A DNA stretch of 33,665 nucleotides from Hyphomonadaceae bacterium (GTDB taxonomy: Bacteria > Pseudomonadota > Alphaproteobacteria > Caulobacterales > Hyphomonadaceae), in NCBI GenBank assembly GCA_030158285.1, contig JAOATF010000190.1, positions 1 through 33,665 on the forward strand, read 5' to 3'. The position numbers and the translations under genes were made by a program. A model generated the notes under the pieces. The model had not been told where the DNA came from. It saw only the letters and a list, made by a program, of their open reading frames with translations, and searched no databases. This document shows, piece after piece, positions 15,957 to 24,381 of this stretch; the stretch's first letter is position 1; every line of letters begins with the position of its first letter.

Positions 15957-17846
15957 ATGGCCGACTCAACCCGCAAACCTGAAGGACGCATCCGCCGGCT
16001 GCCGCCGGAGGCGGTGAACCGTATTGCGGCGGGCGAGGTGGTGGAGCGGCCGGCGGCGGCGGCGAAGGAGCTGATCGAGAACGCGCTGGATGCCGGCGCG
16101 CGGGCAATCCGTGTGCGCATCGAGGCTGGCGGACTCACCCGGTTGATGATCGAGGACGATGGCCACGGCATGTCGGTGGACGAGCTGCCGGTGGCGGTGG
16201 AGCGGCACGCGACGTCGAAGCTGGCCTCGGACGATGAAGGCAATATCGACCTGCTGGATATCCGCACGATGGGTTTCCGGGGCGAGGCGCTGCCGTCGAT
16301 AGGCTCAGTGTCGCGGCTGTCGATCCTGAGCCGGGCGCAGGGCGAGGATGGCGCGTTCGAGATCACGGTGGATGCGGGCCGCATCGATGGGCCGAAGCCC
16401 GCGCCGTGGAGCGGGCTGACCAGCAACGGCACGCGCGTGGATGTGCGCGATCTTTTCTATGCGACGCCGGCGCGCCTGAAGTTCATGAAGACCGAGCGGT
16501 CCGAGGCGCAGGCGATCGCCGACACGGTACGCAGGCTGGCGCTGGCGCGGCCGGACGTGGCTTTCCATCTTGAGACGGAAGAGCGCGCCGTCATCAAGCT
16601 GCAGGCGGAGCAGGGCGCAGATGCGCGGCTGAAGCGGTTGGGCGCGGTGCTGGGCAAGGAGTTCCGCGAGAACGCGGTGGAGATCGATGCGGAACGCGAG
16701 GGCGTGCGCGTGTCGGGCTTTGCCGGGCTGCCGACGTTCAATCGCGGTAGCGCGCAGCACCAGTACCTGTTCGTCAACGGCCGGCCGGTGAAGGACAAGC
16801 TGCTGGTTGGCGTGATCCGCGCGGCATATCAGGATTTTCTCGCGCGTGACCGGCATCCGATGGCGGTCCTGTTTGTCGATCTCGATCCCTTCCAGGTCGA
16901 TGTGAACGTGCACCCGGCGAAGACTGAAGTGCGCTTCCGCGATGCGGGCAATGTGCGCGGGTTGATGATCGGCGCGTTGCGTCATGCGCTGGCGGCGGCT
17001 GGGCATCGGGCGAGCACGACGGTGGCGGGAGCTGCGCTGGGAGCGGCAACGAGCCATGTGGCGCCGTCGCTGCCGTGGGGCGCGCCCCGCGCGAACTGGA
17101 CGCCGGCGCGGCCGGTGATCGGCACGGCGGACTATGTCGATCCGTATCCGGGCGGCCATTATACGGGCGGCATGTCGGACAACCAGACGGCGGCGTTCGA
17201 AGCCTTCGCTGCGAGCCCAAGTGCGCGGGTGGAGCCTGCGCCGCAGCCGTCCGCGGATGGCAGCACTCCGCCGCTAGGCGTGGCGCGGGCGCAGGTGCAC
17301 GAGACCTACATCATCGCGCAGACGGCGGACGGCATGGTGATCGTCGACCAGCACGCGGCGCATGAGCGGCTGGTCTATGAGCGCATGAAGGCGCAGATGG
17401 CGGGCGATGGCGTGAAGCGTCAGGCGCTGCTGATCCCGGAGATCGTGGAGCTGTCCGAGGAAGAGGCGCTGCGCGTGCTGGATCGTGCGGAGGAGCTGCT
17501 GGCCATGGGGCTGGAGGTCGAGCCGTTCGGGCGCGGGGCGGTGGCCGTGCGCGCGACGCCGACGCTGTTCGGCACGATGGACGTGAAGGGGCTGATCCGC
17601 GATCTGGCGGATGACTTCGCAGAGTACGAAGCGGGCCTCGCGCTGAAGGAGCGCATGGAAGAGGTGATGGGCAACATGGCCTGTCGCGGCTCCGTCCGCG
17701 CCGGGCGGCGGCTTACGGCGGATGAGATGAACGCGCTGCTGCGCCAGATGGAAGTGACGCCGCACTCCGGCCAGTGCAATCACGGCCGGCCGACATACGT
17801 GGAGCTGAAGCTCAGCGATATCGAGAAGCTGTTCGGGCGGCGGTAG
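15957..17846 (+). CDS. mutL: DNA mismatch repair protein MutL (endonuclease type)
   Basis: 629 residues. The N-terminal GHKL ATPase has [11 protein letters not shown] (Glu41, Asn42, Asp45), EDDGHGM and [13 protein letters not shown]. Linker and disordered region span about 345-440. The C-terminal dimerisation domain carries [12 protein letters not shown] at 464-475, matching the DQHA(X)2E(X)4E metal-binding nicking motif. It also carries [10 protein letters not shown] and QCNHGRP, corresponding to the ACR and C-x-HGRP motifs of endonuclease MutL. It should therefore nick the strand itself, as in bacteria without MutH. A Shine-Dalgarno-like AAGG precedes the ATG. It ends a long plus-strand run, 90 bp after the M16 pair. 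Confidence 0.97.
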   Translation: MADSTRKPEGRIRRLPPEAVNRIAAGEVVERPAAAAKELIENALDAGARAIRVRIEAGGLTRLMIEDDGHGMSVDELPVAVERHATSKLASDDEGNIDLLDIRTMGFRGEALPSIGSVSRLSILSRAQGEDGAFEITVDAGRIDGPKPAPWSGLTSNGTRVDVRDLFYATPARLKFMKTERSEAQAIADTVRRLALARPDVAFHLETEERAVIKLQAEQGADARLKRLGAVLGKEFRENAVEIDAEREGVRVSGFAGLPTFNRGSAQHQYLFVNGRPVKDKLLVGVIRAAYQDFLARDRHPMAVLFVDLDPFQVDVNVHPAKTEVRFRDAGNVRGLMIGALRHALAAAGHRASTTVAGAALGAATSHVAPSLPWGAPRANWTPARPVIGTADYVDPYPGGHYTGGMSDNQTAAFEAFAASPSARVEPAPQPSADGSTPPLGVARAQVHETYIIAQTADGMVIVDQHAAHERLVYERMKAQMAGDGVKRQALLIPEIVELSEEEALRVLDRAEELLAMGLEVEPFGRGAVAVRATPTLFGTMDVKGLIRDLADDFAEYEAGLALKERMEEVMGNMACRGSVRAGRRLTADEMNALLRQMEVTPHSGQCNHGRPTYVELKLSDIEKLFGRR

Positions 17847-17879
17847 GGCGGCGCTTCGTAAACGCACGTTAACGGAACA

Positions 17880-17936
17880 GCTATTCCTAATGCGCGGCAG
17901 GAAACGGCCTCATCCCTAATTGGCGTTAGGAATAGC
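17880..17936. repeat. Inverted repeat between convergent mutL and rnhB
   Basis: GCTATTCCTAA at 17880-17890 is repeated inverted at 17926-17936. With the wobble and following pairs the stem reaches 14 bp (17880-17893 with 17923-17936) around a 29-base loop. CCCTAAT and GTTAGG inside the loop echo the arms, so smaller folds are also possible. The 92-bp gap is AT-richer than its surroundings. It may terminate both convergent genes, although no T-run exists, or be a remnant of a repeat. Confidence 0.5.
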
Positions 17937-17938
17937 CG

Positions 17939-18520
17939 TCAGTCTTGCGCTTCAATCAGCGCGCGAACCGGTGCGAAAGTTCGCCTGTGGGCGGGGCTGG
18001 GGCCGAGTTTGCGCAGGGCCTCGAGGTGGGCGGCGGAGCCATAGCCCTTGTGCTTCGACAGGCCATAGCCGGGATATTTCGCGCAGAGATCAACCATCTC
18101 TGCATCGCGCGCGGTCTTGGCGAGGATGGAGGCGGCCGAGATGGCGGGTTCCAACGCGTCCCCGCCGATGATGCAGGTGACCTTGCAGCCCAGCGGTGGC
18201 GGATCCTTGCCATCGACCAGCGCCAGCGTGGCGCGCACGCCCAGCCCCTCGAAGGCGCGGCGCATGGCGAGGAAGTTGGCCTGCCGGATATTGAGCCGGT
18301 CGATCTCCTCCACGCTGGCCCAGCCGACGGCCCAGCCGATGGCGCGCGCGCGGATCAGCGGGGCGAGGGCGTCGCGGCGCTTTTCGGTGAGCTGCTTGGA
18401 GTCATTGAGGCCGTCGATGGGGCGGGCGGGATCGAGGATGACGGCCGCAGCGCAGACCGGCCCGGCCAGGGGGCCCCGGCCAGCCTCGTCGATGCCGCAG
18501 ATTATCTCAACAAAGCTCAT
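17939..18520 (-). CDS. rnhB: Ribonuclease HII
   Basis: 193 residues, removing RNA (including single ribonucleotides) from RNA-DNA hybrids. The active-site set is complete: Asp11-Glu12 in [14 protein letters not shown], Asp103 in LVDGKD and Asp121 in [18 protein letters not shown]. The C-terminus carries the family segment SPAHRRTF. It is convergent with mutL and divergent from the quinone reductase gene across 68 bp. Both neighbouring repair genes lie in opposite orientation, so co-regulation is not implied. Confidence 0.97.
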   Translation of the reverse strand: MSFVEIICGIDEAGRGPLAGPVCAAAVILDPARPIDGLNDSKQLTEKRRDALAPLIRARAIGWAVGWASVEEIDRLNIRQANFLAMRRAFEGLGVRATLALVDGKDPPPLGCKVTCIIGGDALEPAISAASILAKTARDAEMVDLCAKYPGYGLSKHKGYGSAAHLEALRKLGPSPAHRRTFAPVRALIEAQD

Positions 18521-18588
18521 GCTCGTGTCATCCGTCTCATCGGGTTAGACATGAGTCCGGCCCTGTCCGGCAACCTTGTGAGGTCTCC

Positions 18589-19563
18589 ATGTCCACAGCT
18601 GATGTCATCCGCATCCACAAGCACGGCGGACCCGAGGAAATGCGGTTCGAGCAGGTGGACCTTCCCGCCCCCGGCCCGGGGCAGGTGAGACTGCGGCAGA
18701 CGGCGATCGGGCTGAATTTCATCGATGTCTACACGCGGACGGGGCTCTATCCGGGCCCGACGCCGTCTGTGCTGGGCGTTGAGGCGGCGGGCGTCGTCGA
18801 GGCACTGGGCGAAGGCGTGACCAGCCCGAAGACGGGCGACCGGGTCGTCTATAACGGGCTGGGCGGGTCCTACGCCTCGCACCGGAACGCGCCGGCGGAC
18901 CGGCTGGTGAAAATCCCCGAGGGTGTCAGCGATGAGGACGCGGCGGCCGTGTTTCTCAAGGGGCTGACGGTGTGGATGCTGACGTTCGAGATCAGGCGGT
19001 TGCAGCCGGGCGAGACCATCCTCGTCTGGGCGGCGGCGGGCGGCGTGGGCTCGATCCTTGTGCCGTGGGCGAATGCGCAGGGCGCGCGCGTGATCGGCGT
19101 TGTGTCGACGCCGGAGAAGGCTGCGCTGGCCAAGGGCTATGGCTGCGATGAGGTTATCCTCTCCAGCGAAGATGTGGCAGCGCGTACGAAGGAGCTGACC
19201 GGCGGCAAGGGCGTGCCGGTCGTCTATGACAGCGTCGGCAAGGTGTCGGCGGAAGCGAGCATGAAATCGCTGCAGCCGCGCGGCTGGTTCATCACCTATG
19301 GCAATGCGTCGGGGCCGGCCGATCCGATCCCGCCGGGGCGTCTCAACCAGGGCGGCTCGCTGATCATGACGCGGCCGGGCCTGTTCCATTTCACCAAGGA
19401 GCGCGCCGATCTTGAGCGTGGCTCGGCCGCGCTGTGGGGCGCGATGCGTTCGGGCGCCGTGAAGGCCGATGTGCGCCAGCGCTTCGCACTGAAGGATGCA
19501 GCCGACGCGCACCGCGCGCTGGAAAGCCGCGCTACGACGGGCGCAACAATTCTCAAGCCGTGA
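18589..19563 (+). CDS. NADPH:quinone oxidoreductase, zeta-crystallin type
   Basis: 324 residues of the zinc-free medium-chain dehydrogenase/reductase superfamily. It opens like Qor proteins (VIRIHKHGGPEEMRFEQVDL) and has LNFIDVYTRTGLYP, the VEAAGVVEALG region and the Rossmann loop AAAGGVGSILVPWA. GNASGPADPIPP and the C-terminal DAADAHRALESRATTGATIL are family-typical. No structural zinc cysteines are present. It reduces quinones with NADPH, probably as detoxification. The CPBP protease gene follows at 7 bp. Confidence 0.92.
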   Translation: MSTADVIRIHKHGGPEEMRFEQVDLPAPGPGQVRLRQTAIGLNFIDVYTRTGLYPGPTPSVLGVEAAGVVEALGEGVTSPKTGDRVVYNGLGGSYASHRNAPADRLVKIPEGVSDEDAAAVFLKGLTVWMLTFEIRRLQPGETILVWAAAGGVGSILVPWANAQGARVIGVVSTPEKAALAKGYGCDEVILSSEDVAARTKELTGGKGVPVVYDSVGKVSAEASMKSLQPRGWFITYGNASGPADPIPPGRLNQGGSLIMTRPGLFHFTKERADLERGSAALWGAMRSGAVKADVRQRFALKDAADAHRALESRATTGATILKP

Positions 19564-19570
19564 CGCGTAG

Positions 19571-20512
19571 ATGAGCCATCCGTTCCACCGATGGGTTGAT
19601 GCAGCGCGACCGCGGGTAGGGCTGTGGCGCACGCTGGCGGGGACGGCGCTGGTGATCGTGGCGTGGGTGGTGCTGGCGAATGTGGTGGCCGGTGCTGCCG
19701 TGCTGTTGCGCTTGATCCACATCGGCGACCTGCAGGCGATGGTGGACGAGGCGCCGCGCGAGCTGAGCCATCGCGATGCGGCGGTCGTGCTGGGCGTTGG
19801 ACTGGCGACGTTTGTTGGACTTTGGGTGGGTGTGTGGGCGGTGCTGCGGCTGCTGCACAAGCGCAGCTTTGCGTCGCTGATCGGTTTCGATGGCAGGCTG
19901 AATGGCGGGCAGTTTCTGGTCGGGGCGGGGCTGGCGGTGGGGTATCTGGCGATCGGCACGGCGATGTCGTCGCTGTCGGGCGGCGCGCCCCAGCGGTCGA
20001 ACCTGCCGGTTGAAACGTGGCTGGTGGCGCTTGTGCCGCTGGTGTTGCTGATCGCGCTGCAGAGCATCAGCGAGGAGTTGCTGTTTCGGGGGTACCTGGT
20101 GCAGCAGCTGGCGGCGCGGGTGAATACGCCCCTCGTGTGGGGGTTACTGCCGGCGCTGGCGTTCGGGCTGGCGCATGCCACCAACGGGCGCGCCGATCCG
20201 CAGTTCACGGCCTACTATATCTTTGCGGCGGTGATGCTGGGGCTGGTGATGACGGCCACCGTCTGGCGCACGGGCGGGATATCGGCGGCGATGGGATTCC
20301 ATGTCGTCAACAATATCGGGGCGATGCTGGTGGTGGGGCTCGGCGGCGGCACGCCGGTGTCGTTGTTCACGCTGAGCTATGGCGATGTGCTGGCGTCGGC
20401 GCCGACGGACCTGGCTGCGCTCGGGCTGCTGCTGGCGTTCGTGCTGTCGCCGTATGCGCCGCTGCCGAAGGGTCAGGCCCTGCGCAGGAAAGACACGCGG
20501 GCGGCGCCGTAA
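19571..20512 (+). CDS. CPBP-family intramembrane protease
   Basis: 313 residues with about eight hydrophobic segments. The ABI/CPBP motifs are complete: SEELLFRGYL (Glu168, Glu169, Arg173), FGLAH (His202) and FHVVNN (His244, Asn248). Such proteins resemble Rce1 glutamyl proteases and are often involved in bacteriocin self-immunity or membrane protein processing, but the substrate here is unknown. Its 3' end overlaps the convergent rsmD gene by 40 bp. It probably forms a short operon with the quinone reductase gene. Confidence 0.9.
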   Translation: MSHPFHRWVDAARPRVGLWRTLAGTALVIVAWVVLANVVAGAAVLLRLIHIGDLQAMVDEAPRELSHRDAAVVLGVGLATFVGLWVGVWAVLRLLHKRSFASLIGFDGRLNGGQFLVGAGLAVGYLAIGTAMSSLSGGAPQRSNLPVETWLVALVPLVLLIALQSISEELLFRGYLVQQLAARVNTPLVWGLLPALAFGLAHATNGRADPQFTAYYIFAAVMLGLVMTATVWRTGGISAAMGFHVVNNIGAMLVVGLGGGTPVSLFTLSYGDVLASAPTDLAALGLLLAFVLSPYAPLPKGQALRRKDTRAAP

Positions 20513-21036
20513 ACGCGTTCGTCGACGGTGCTCCAGCCGGGGGCTTCAGGCGCTGGCTCATCCGATCCGGTTTCGGCGACGACGAGTGCGTCGGGGGTGA
20601 GCCACTGTCCGCTGGCGAGCTGCTCCAGCGCGAGCGGCACGAGGCCCTGACGGTAGGGCGGGTCCATGAAGACGAGGTCGAACAGCGCGCCGAGGCCTGC
20701 TGGCTTGGGGCCTAGGTCGGTGGCCGAGCGGCGGTGGATGCGGGTGTTGCCGAACAGCTGGAAGGTTTCGACATTGTCGCGGATGCAGCCGCGGGCGGCA
20801 GCTTCGGTTTCGACGAAGAGACAGAACGCGGCCCCGCGCGAGATCGCCTCGAAGCCCAGCGCGCCGGAGCCTGCGAAGGCGTCGATCACGCGCACGCCTT
20901 CCAACCCCGGGGCCCAGTCGGCGTGGGCGAGCACGTTGAACAGGGACTCGCGGGCGCGATCCGAGGTGGGGCGCGTGTTGGCGCCCTCCGGCGTACGGAT
21001 GGCGCGGCCTTTGAGGGATCCGGCGATGATGCGCAT
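20473..21036 (-). CDS. rsmD: 16S rRNA (guanine966-N2)-methyltransferase RsmD
   Basis: 187-residue SAM-dependent methyltransferase that modifies G966 in 30S assembly. The N-terminus MRIIAGSLKGRAI is typical. DAFAGSGALG (52-61) is the SAM-binding motif I, DPPY (125-128) the catalytic motif IV, and RPTSDRARESLFNVL the conserved N-terminal block. It diverges from tadA across 43 bp. Its last 40 bases overlap the end of the convergent CPBP gene, so read-through transcripts would be antisense to each other. Confidence 0.95.
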   Translation of the reverse strand: MRIIAGSLKGRAIRTPEGANTRPTSDRARESLFNVLAHADWAPGLEGVRVIDAFAGSGALGFEAISRGAAFCLFVETEAAARGCIRDNVETFQLFGNTRIHRRSATDLGPKPAGLGALFDLVFMDPPYRQGLVPLALEQLASGQWLTPDALVVAETGSDEPAPEAPGWSTVDERVYGAARVSFLRRA

Positions 21037-21079
21037 GGGCAGCGTCTAGCATCCCGCCCGCGAAATGCTATGGGGCGGC

Positions 21080-21541
21080 ATGGACGCGGCCTTTGACCTT
21101 GAGATGATGCGCCGGGCGATGGCGCAGGCGCAGGCGGCAGCCGATGCGGGCGAAGCGCCCATCGGCGCCGTGCTGGTAGATCCCGCGTCGGGCGAAGTGG
21201 TGGCCGAAGCGCACAACCAGCCCATCGGCCTGCACGATCCTACGGCGCATGCGGAAATCCTGGCGCTGCGCGCAGCGGCGGTGAAGGCGGCAAACTATCG
21301 GCTGACCGGGCTGACGCTCTATGTGACGCTGGAGCCGTGCGCGATGTGCGCGGGCGCGATCAGCCATGCGCGGATCGGGCGTGTGGTCTATGGCGCGCCG
21401 GACGAGAAGGGCGGCGCTGTGGCGCATGGGCCGAAATTCTTCGAACAGCCAACATGCCATTCGCGGCCCAGCGTGACTTCCGGCGTGCTGGCGGAGGAGT
21501 CCTCCGCGTTGCTGAAAGGCTTCTTCCGCGCGCGGCGCTAG
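21080..21541 (+). CDS. tadA: tRNA-adenosine deaminase-type nucleoside deaminase
   Basis: 153 residues from the ATG at 21080; an upstream ATG at 21065 would add 5 residues but has no ribosome site. The zinc deaminase motifs are HAE (His57, Glu59) and PCAMC (Cys87, Cys90), with the TLEPCAMCAGAISHARIGRVVYGA segment typical of TadA. It converts A34 to inosine in tRNA-Arg(ACG), assuming the TadA assignment. A guanine deaminase or related nucleoside deaminase is possible but less likely. Its stop codon shares CTAG with the convergent gene downstream. Confidence 0.92.
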   Translation: MDAAFDLEMMRRAMAQAQAAADAGEAPIGAVLVDPASGEVVAEAHNQPIGLHDPTAHAEILALRAAAVKAANYRLTGLTLYVTLEPCAMCAGAISHARIGRVVYGAPDEKGGAVAHGPKFFEQPTCHSRPSVTSGVLAEESSALLKGFFRARR

Positions 21542-22482
21542 TTCTCCGGCAGCTTCGGCGCCGTGCCGCCAAAGAGCTTCTTGAACTCCGGCTTCAGATC
21601 TTCCGCGAACACCTGCTGCGGGATCGTCAGCGTGTAGGCGCCTTCCGCGTAAGAGCCGACGGCGTAGGGATCATAGAACACGTACAGCCCACCGAACTTG
21701 CCGGCTTCATTCGACGGAGCAAGCGCGTAGGCGGCTTCCTCGGTCTTCAGATTTGCGGTGGCCCCGGCGCAGACGATCGGTTCGTCATAGATGGTGGCCG
21801 ACTGGATGCGCGCCATCTTTTCCGTCTTCAGGCCTTCGCAGATTGCGATGGTCAGCGCGGGCGAGGGCGCGCGGCTGGCGATCAGCATGGACTGGAATGT
21901 CAGTTCTTCGCCGGTGTCTACGCGCGCGATGTGGCCTGCAGTAGTACCCATGCCGTGCGCGCCGCCGGTGAATTCGTAAGTCGTGCCTTCCAGGCTGACG
22001 AGGTTTCCCGCCTTGGCGAGCTGCTTCCATTCGATCTGCAGCTCCCACTGCATCTCCATGGCGCCGATGCGCTTGCGTTCGGCAAGGTCGGCGGCTGCGT
22101 TCTTCTTGTACTCCGCCAGCATCTCGAGCGCCTGCTTGCGCAGGGGCGCCAGCACCTTGTCTGTTTCCGCGCCTGGCGGAAGCGCGGCCGAGAAGGTAAG
22201 GCTCGCGTCGGAATAGCTGATGGCGCCATCGGTCGTGGCCGTCACGCCATCGACGCCGGGCGTGTCCGAGGTGGCGGGCGGCGTTTGCGGGGCGCTTTCC
22301 GTGCCGGTGGATTGCACCGAGACCATCTCGCCGCCATCGGTGGCGGCCGGATCGGTCTTGTCCTTCTTCGAGCTGGTCGAGATGAAAACGGCCAGCAGGG
22401 CGGCGCCAATGGCGACGCCGGAGCCCGCAAGGGCGGCGACCGGGGCTTTGCGGGCAGGCTTGGACTCGGTCTCGTCGGACAA
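21538..22482 (-). CDS. Membrane-anchored DUF4163/DUF3298 protein
   Basis: 314 residues with a TTG start. A single transmembrane anchor spans about residues 15-35, followed by a Ser/Thr/Pro-rich linker to about 80 and a periplasmic domain. That domain has the YEFTGGAHGMG box of DUF4163 and YDPYAVGSYAEGAYTLTIP of DUF3298, seen also in PdaC and RsiV-like proteins. The role is unknown; peptidoglycan or lysozyme sensing is a family association only. A Shine-Dalgarno AGGAG (minus strand, 22489-22493) lies 6 bases before the TTG and supports this start. It follows ubiA by 39 bp on the same strand and ends overlapping tadA by 4 bp. Confidence 0.88.
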   Translation of the reverse strand: MSDETESKPARKAPVAALAGSGVAIGAALLAVFISTSSKKDKTDPAATDGGEMVSVQSTGTESAPQTPPATSDTPGVDGVTATTDGAISYSDASLTFSAALPPGAETDKVLAPLRKQALEMLAEYKKNAAADLAERKRIGAMEMQWELQIEWKQLAKAGNLVSLEGTTYEFTGGAHGMGTTAGHIARVDTGEELTFQSMLIASRAPSPALTIAICEGLKTEKMARIQSATIYDEPIVCAGATANLKTEEAAYALAPSNEAGKFGGLYVFYDPYAVGSYAEGAYTLTIPQQVFAEDLKPEFKKLFGGTAPKLPEN

Positions 22483-22488
22483 ATCCGG

Positions 22489-22493
22489 CTCCT
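22489..22493 (-). promoter_or_regulatory. Ribosome binding site for a TTG start
   Basis: On the minus strand AGGAG is followed by 6 bases and TTG at 22482-22480. The strong match and ideal spacing identify the TTG as the real start of the DUF4163/DUF3298 gene. Confidence 0.75.
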
Positions 22494-22521
22494 GAATCGA
22501 TAGGGTTCCAGCCCTTATCGA

Positions 22522-23451
22522 CTAGAAAGGCGCCGCAATGAAGGCCCAGCCGACGAGTAGCAGCAAACCCGCTTCCCGGTTGGCGCGGAAAAGCATCAGC
22601 GCCCGCCCGCCATTCGCCGGATCGAGGCGGATGGCCTGCATGAGCAGGTGCAGCGCGAACGGCGCCGTCAGCAAAGCGCCCATCCAGTCATTCGCGACGT
22701 AACCCGCCGCCGCGCAGAGGCCGATGCAGGCGAGATAGATGATCGTCACTGCCGGTTTGATCTGTCCGCCGAACCGCCGGGCGGTAGAGCGGACGCCGAT
22801 CAGCGCATCGTCCTCGCGATCCTGGATGGCGTAGATCGTGTCGTAGCCGAGCGTCCACAGGACGAGCCCGGCATAGAGCAGGCCATCGGCCAGCGTGATC
22901 TCCCCACGCACCGCCGCAGGAGCAACGAGCGCGCCCCAGTTGAACGTGAGGCCCAGCCAGACCTGCGGCCACCATGTGATCCGCTTCATCAGCGGATAGA
23001 GCGCGACCATCGGGATAGAGCCGAGCGCGACCAGCTTGGCAAAGTCCGGCAGCGCCAGCAGAACGCCAAGGCCGATGGCGCACTGGATCAGCAGCCACGC
23101 CCACGCCTTCTTCAGGCTGACGGCGCCGGAGGGCAGCGGGCGCTGGGCGGTGCGCGCGACCTTCGCGTCAATGTCGCGGTCGAGAATGTCGTTATAGGTG
23201 CAGCCCGCGCCGCGCATCGCCACGGCGCCGACGATGAAGAGGGCCGCGAGGATGCCGTCCTCCGCAACCAGCCCATCCGGCACGCGCGCGAGAACGAGGC
23301 CGATGAGACAGGGCAGGCCGAGCAGCCAGAAGCCGGCTGGCCGGTCGTAGCGTGACAACTGCAGGTAAGGTCGCGCGAATTTCGGGGCGCGGGAGACCCA
23401 GCTGCCGCGTACGGCGTCTGCGGGAGCGGTGGGGGCGGCGGATTCGGTCAC
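22522..23451 (-). CDS. ubiA: 4-hydroxybenzoate polyprenyltransferase
   Basis: 309 residues from a GTG at 23451. It is an inner-membrane prenyltransferase of ubiquinone synthesis, joining a polyprenyl diphosphate to 4-hydroxybenzoate. Both Asp-rich motifs are present: NDILDRDID (87-95) and DTIYAIQDREDD (204-215), with about eight membrane helices. A longer reading to 23508 exists, but it overlaps the start of rsmE on the other strand and has no ribosome site. AAGGA lies 6 bases ahead of the GTG. The gene precedes the DUF4163 gene and diverges from rsmE across 44 bp. Confidence 0.95.
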   Translation of the reverse strand: MTESAAPTAPADAVRGSWVSRAPKFARPYLQLSRYDRPAGFWLLGLPCLIGLVLARVPDGLVAEDGILAALFIVGAVAMRGAGCTYNDILDRDIDAKVARTAQRPLPSGAVSLKKAWAWLLIQCAIGLGVLLALPDFAKLVALGSIPMVALYPLMKRITWWPQVWLGLTFNWGALVAPAAVRGEITLADGLLYAGLVLWTLGYDTIYAIQDREDDALIGVRSTARRFGGQIKPAVTIIYLACIGLCAAAGYVANDWMGALLTAPFALHLLMQAIRLDPANGGRALMLFRANREAGLLLLVGWAFIAAPF

Positions 23452-23457
23452 GTACGG

Positions 23458-23462
23458 TCCTT
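23458..23462 (-). promoter_or_regulatory. Ribosome binding site for the ubiA GTG start
   Basis: Minus-strand AAGGA at 23462-23458 is followed by 6 bases and then GTG at 23451-23449. This fixes the ubiA start and removes any overlap with rsmE. Confidence 0.7.
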
Positions 23463-23495
23463 GGCATGAAGGTCTGGCCGGTATAGCGCGGGGGC

Positions 23496-24263
23496 ATGAG
23501 CGCGACACCCCGTCTCTATGTCACCCCCGATCTGGCCGTTGGCGCGGACCTGCAGCTGGATGGCGACCAGGCGCACTACCTGACGCGCGTGCTGCGGCTG
23601 GAGGCGGGCGATCCGGTGCGGGTGTTCAACGGCCGGAATGGCGAGTTCGATACGGTGCTGGCCGCCAGCACGAAATCGACCGCCACGCTGAAGATCACCG
23701 GCCAGATGCGCGCGCAGGCGGGCGTGCCGGACCTGTGGCTGCTGTTCGCCCCGCTGAAGAAGGCGCGGACGGACTTTGTGGTCGAGAAGGCCGTGGAACT
23801 GGGTGCGCGGGAGATCATCCCGGTGATTACCGAGCGCACGGACGCTGAAACCGTGCGGGTGGACCGGCTGTCGCGGCAGGCCATCGAGGCGGCCGAACAG
23901 ACGGAGCGGCTGGATGTTCCGCCTGTGCGGGACGCGGTGAAGCTGCAGACCCTGCTGGCGCAATGGGATGCAGGCCGGGTGCTGATCTTCGCGGACGAGG
24001 CGGGCGACGATCAAGGGCGGCCATGGGGCGGCGAGGCGGGGCGGGCAGGCCCTGCGGCGCAGGTGCTGGCGGGGCTGGCGGAAGGCCCGGCGGCGATTCT
24101 CATCGGACCCGAGGGCGGCTTCTCTCCGGCCGAGCGAGCGCGGCTTCGCGGACTGCCATTCGTGCGGCCGGTGAGTCTGGGGCCACGCATTCTTCGCGCT
24201 GAAACGGCGGCGCTGGCGACGATGGCGATCTGGCAGGCCGTGAAGGGCGACTGGCGGCGATAG
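23496..24263 (+). CDS. rsmE: 16S rRNA (uracil1498-N3)-methyltransferase RsmE
   Basis: 255-residue SPOUT-class enzyme methylating U1498 of 16S rRNA. The N-terminal PUA-like domain (YLTRVLRLEAGDPVRVFNG) is followed by the knot region with IGPEGGF (203-209) and SLGPRILRAETA (227-238), both part of the SAM-binding trefoil knot. Residues 170-190 are a Gly/Ala-rich insertion. It diverges from ubiA. Together with rsmD and tadA in the same segment, it forms a loose group of RNA-modification genes, although they are on different transcription units. Confidence 0.95.
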   Translation: MSATPRLYVTPDLAVGADLQLDGDQAHYLTRVLRLEAGDPVRVFNGRNGEFDTVLAASTKSTATLKITGQMRAQAGVPDLWLLFAPLKKARTDFVVEKAVELGAREIIPVITERTDAETVRVDRLSRQAIEAAEQTERLDVPPVRDAVKLQTLLAQWDAGRVLIFADEAGDDQGRPWGGEAGRAGPAAQVLAGLAEGPAAILIGPEGGFSPAERARLRGLPFVRPVSLGPRILRAETAALATMAIWQAVKGDWRR

Positions 24264-24381
24264 CTCACCTGATCGAGGGAATAGGTTTCCTCATCAATCC
24301 GAACATTTGACGGGCCGTGCTGGCGCCCGTAAGCGAGCGCACCTATCTGGCTGATGGGACAATCGGCCTGGGACGCATCGC

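Noticed and set aside
24264-24381. Promoter or riboswitch ahead of gshA
   Set aside because: No convincing hexamers, hairpins or known riboswitch pattern; the 118-bp gap appears featureless to me.
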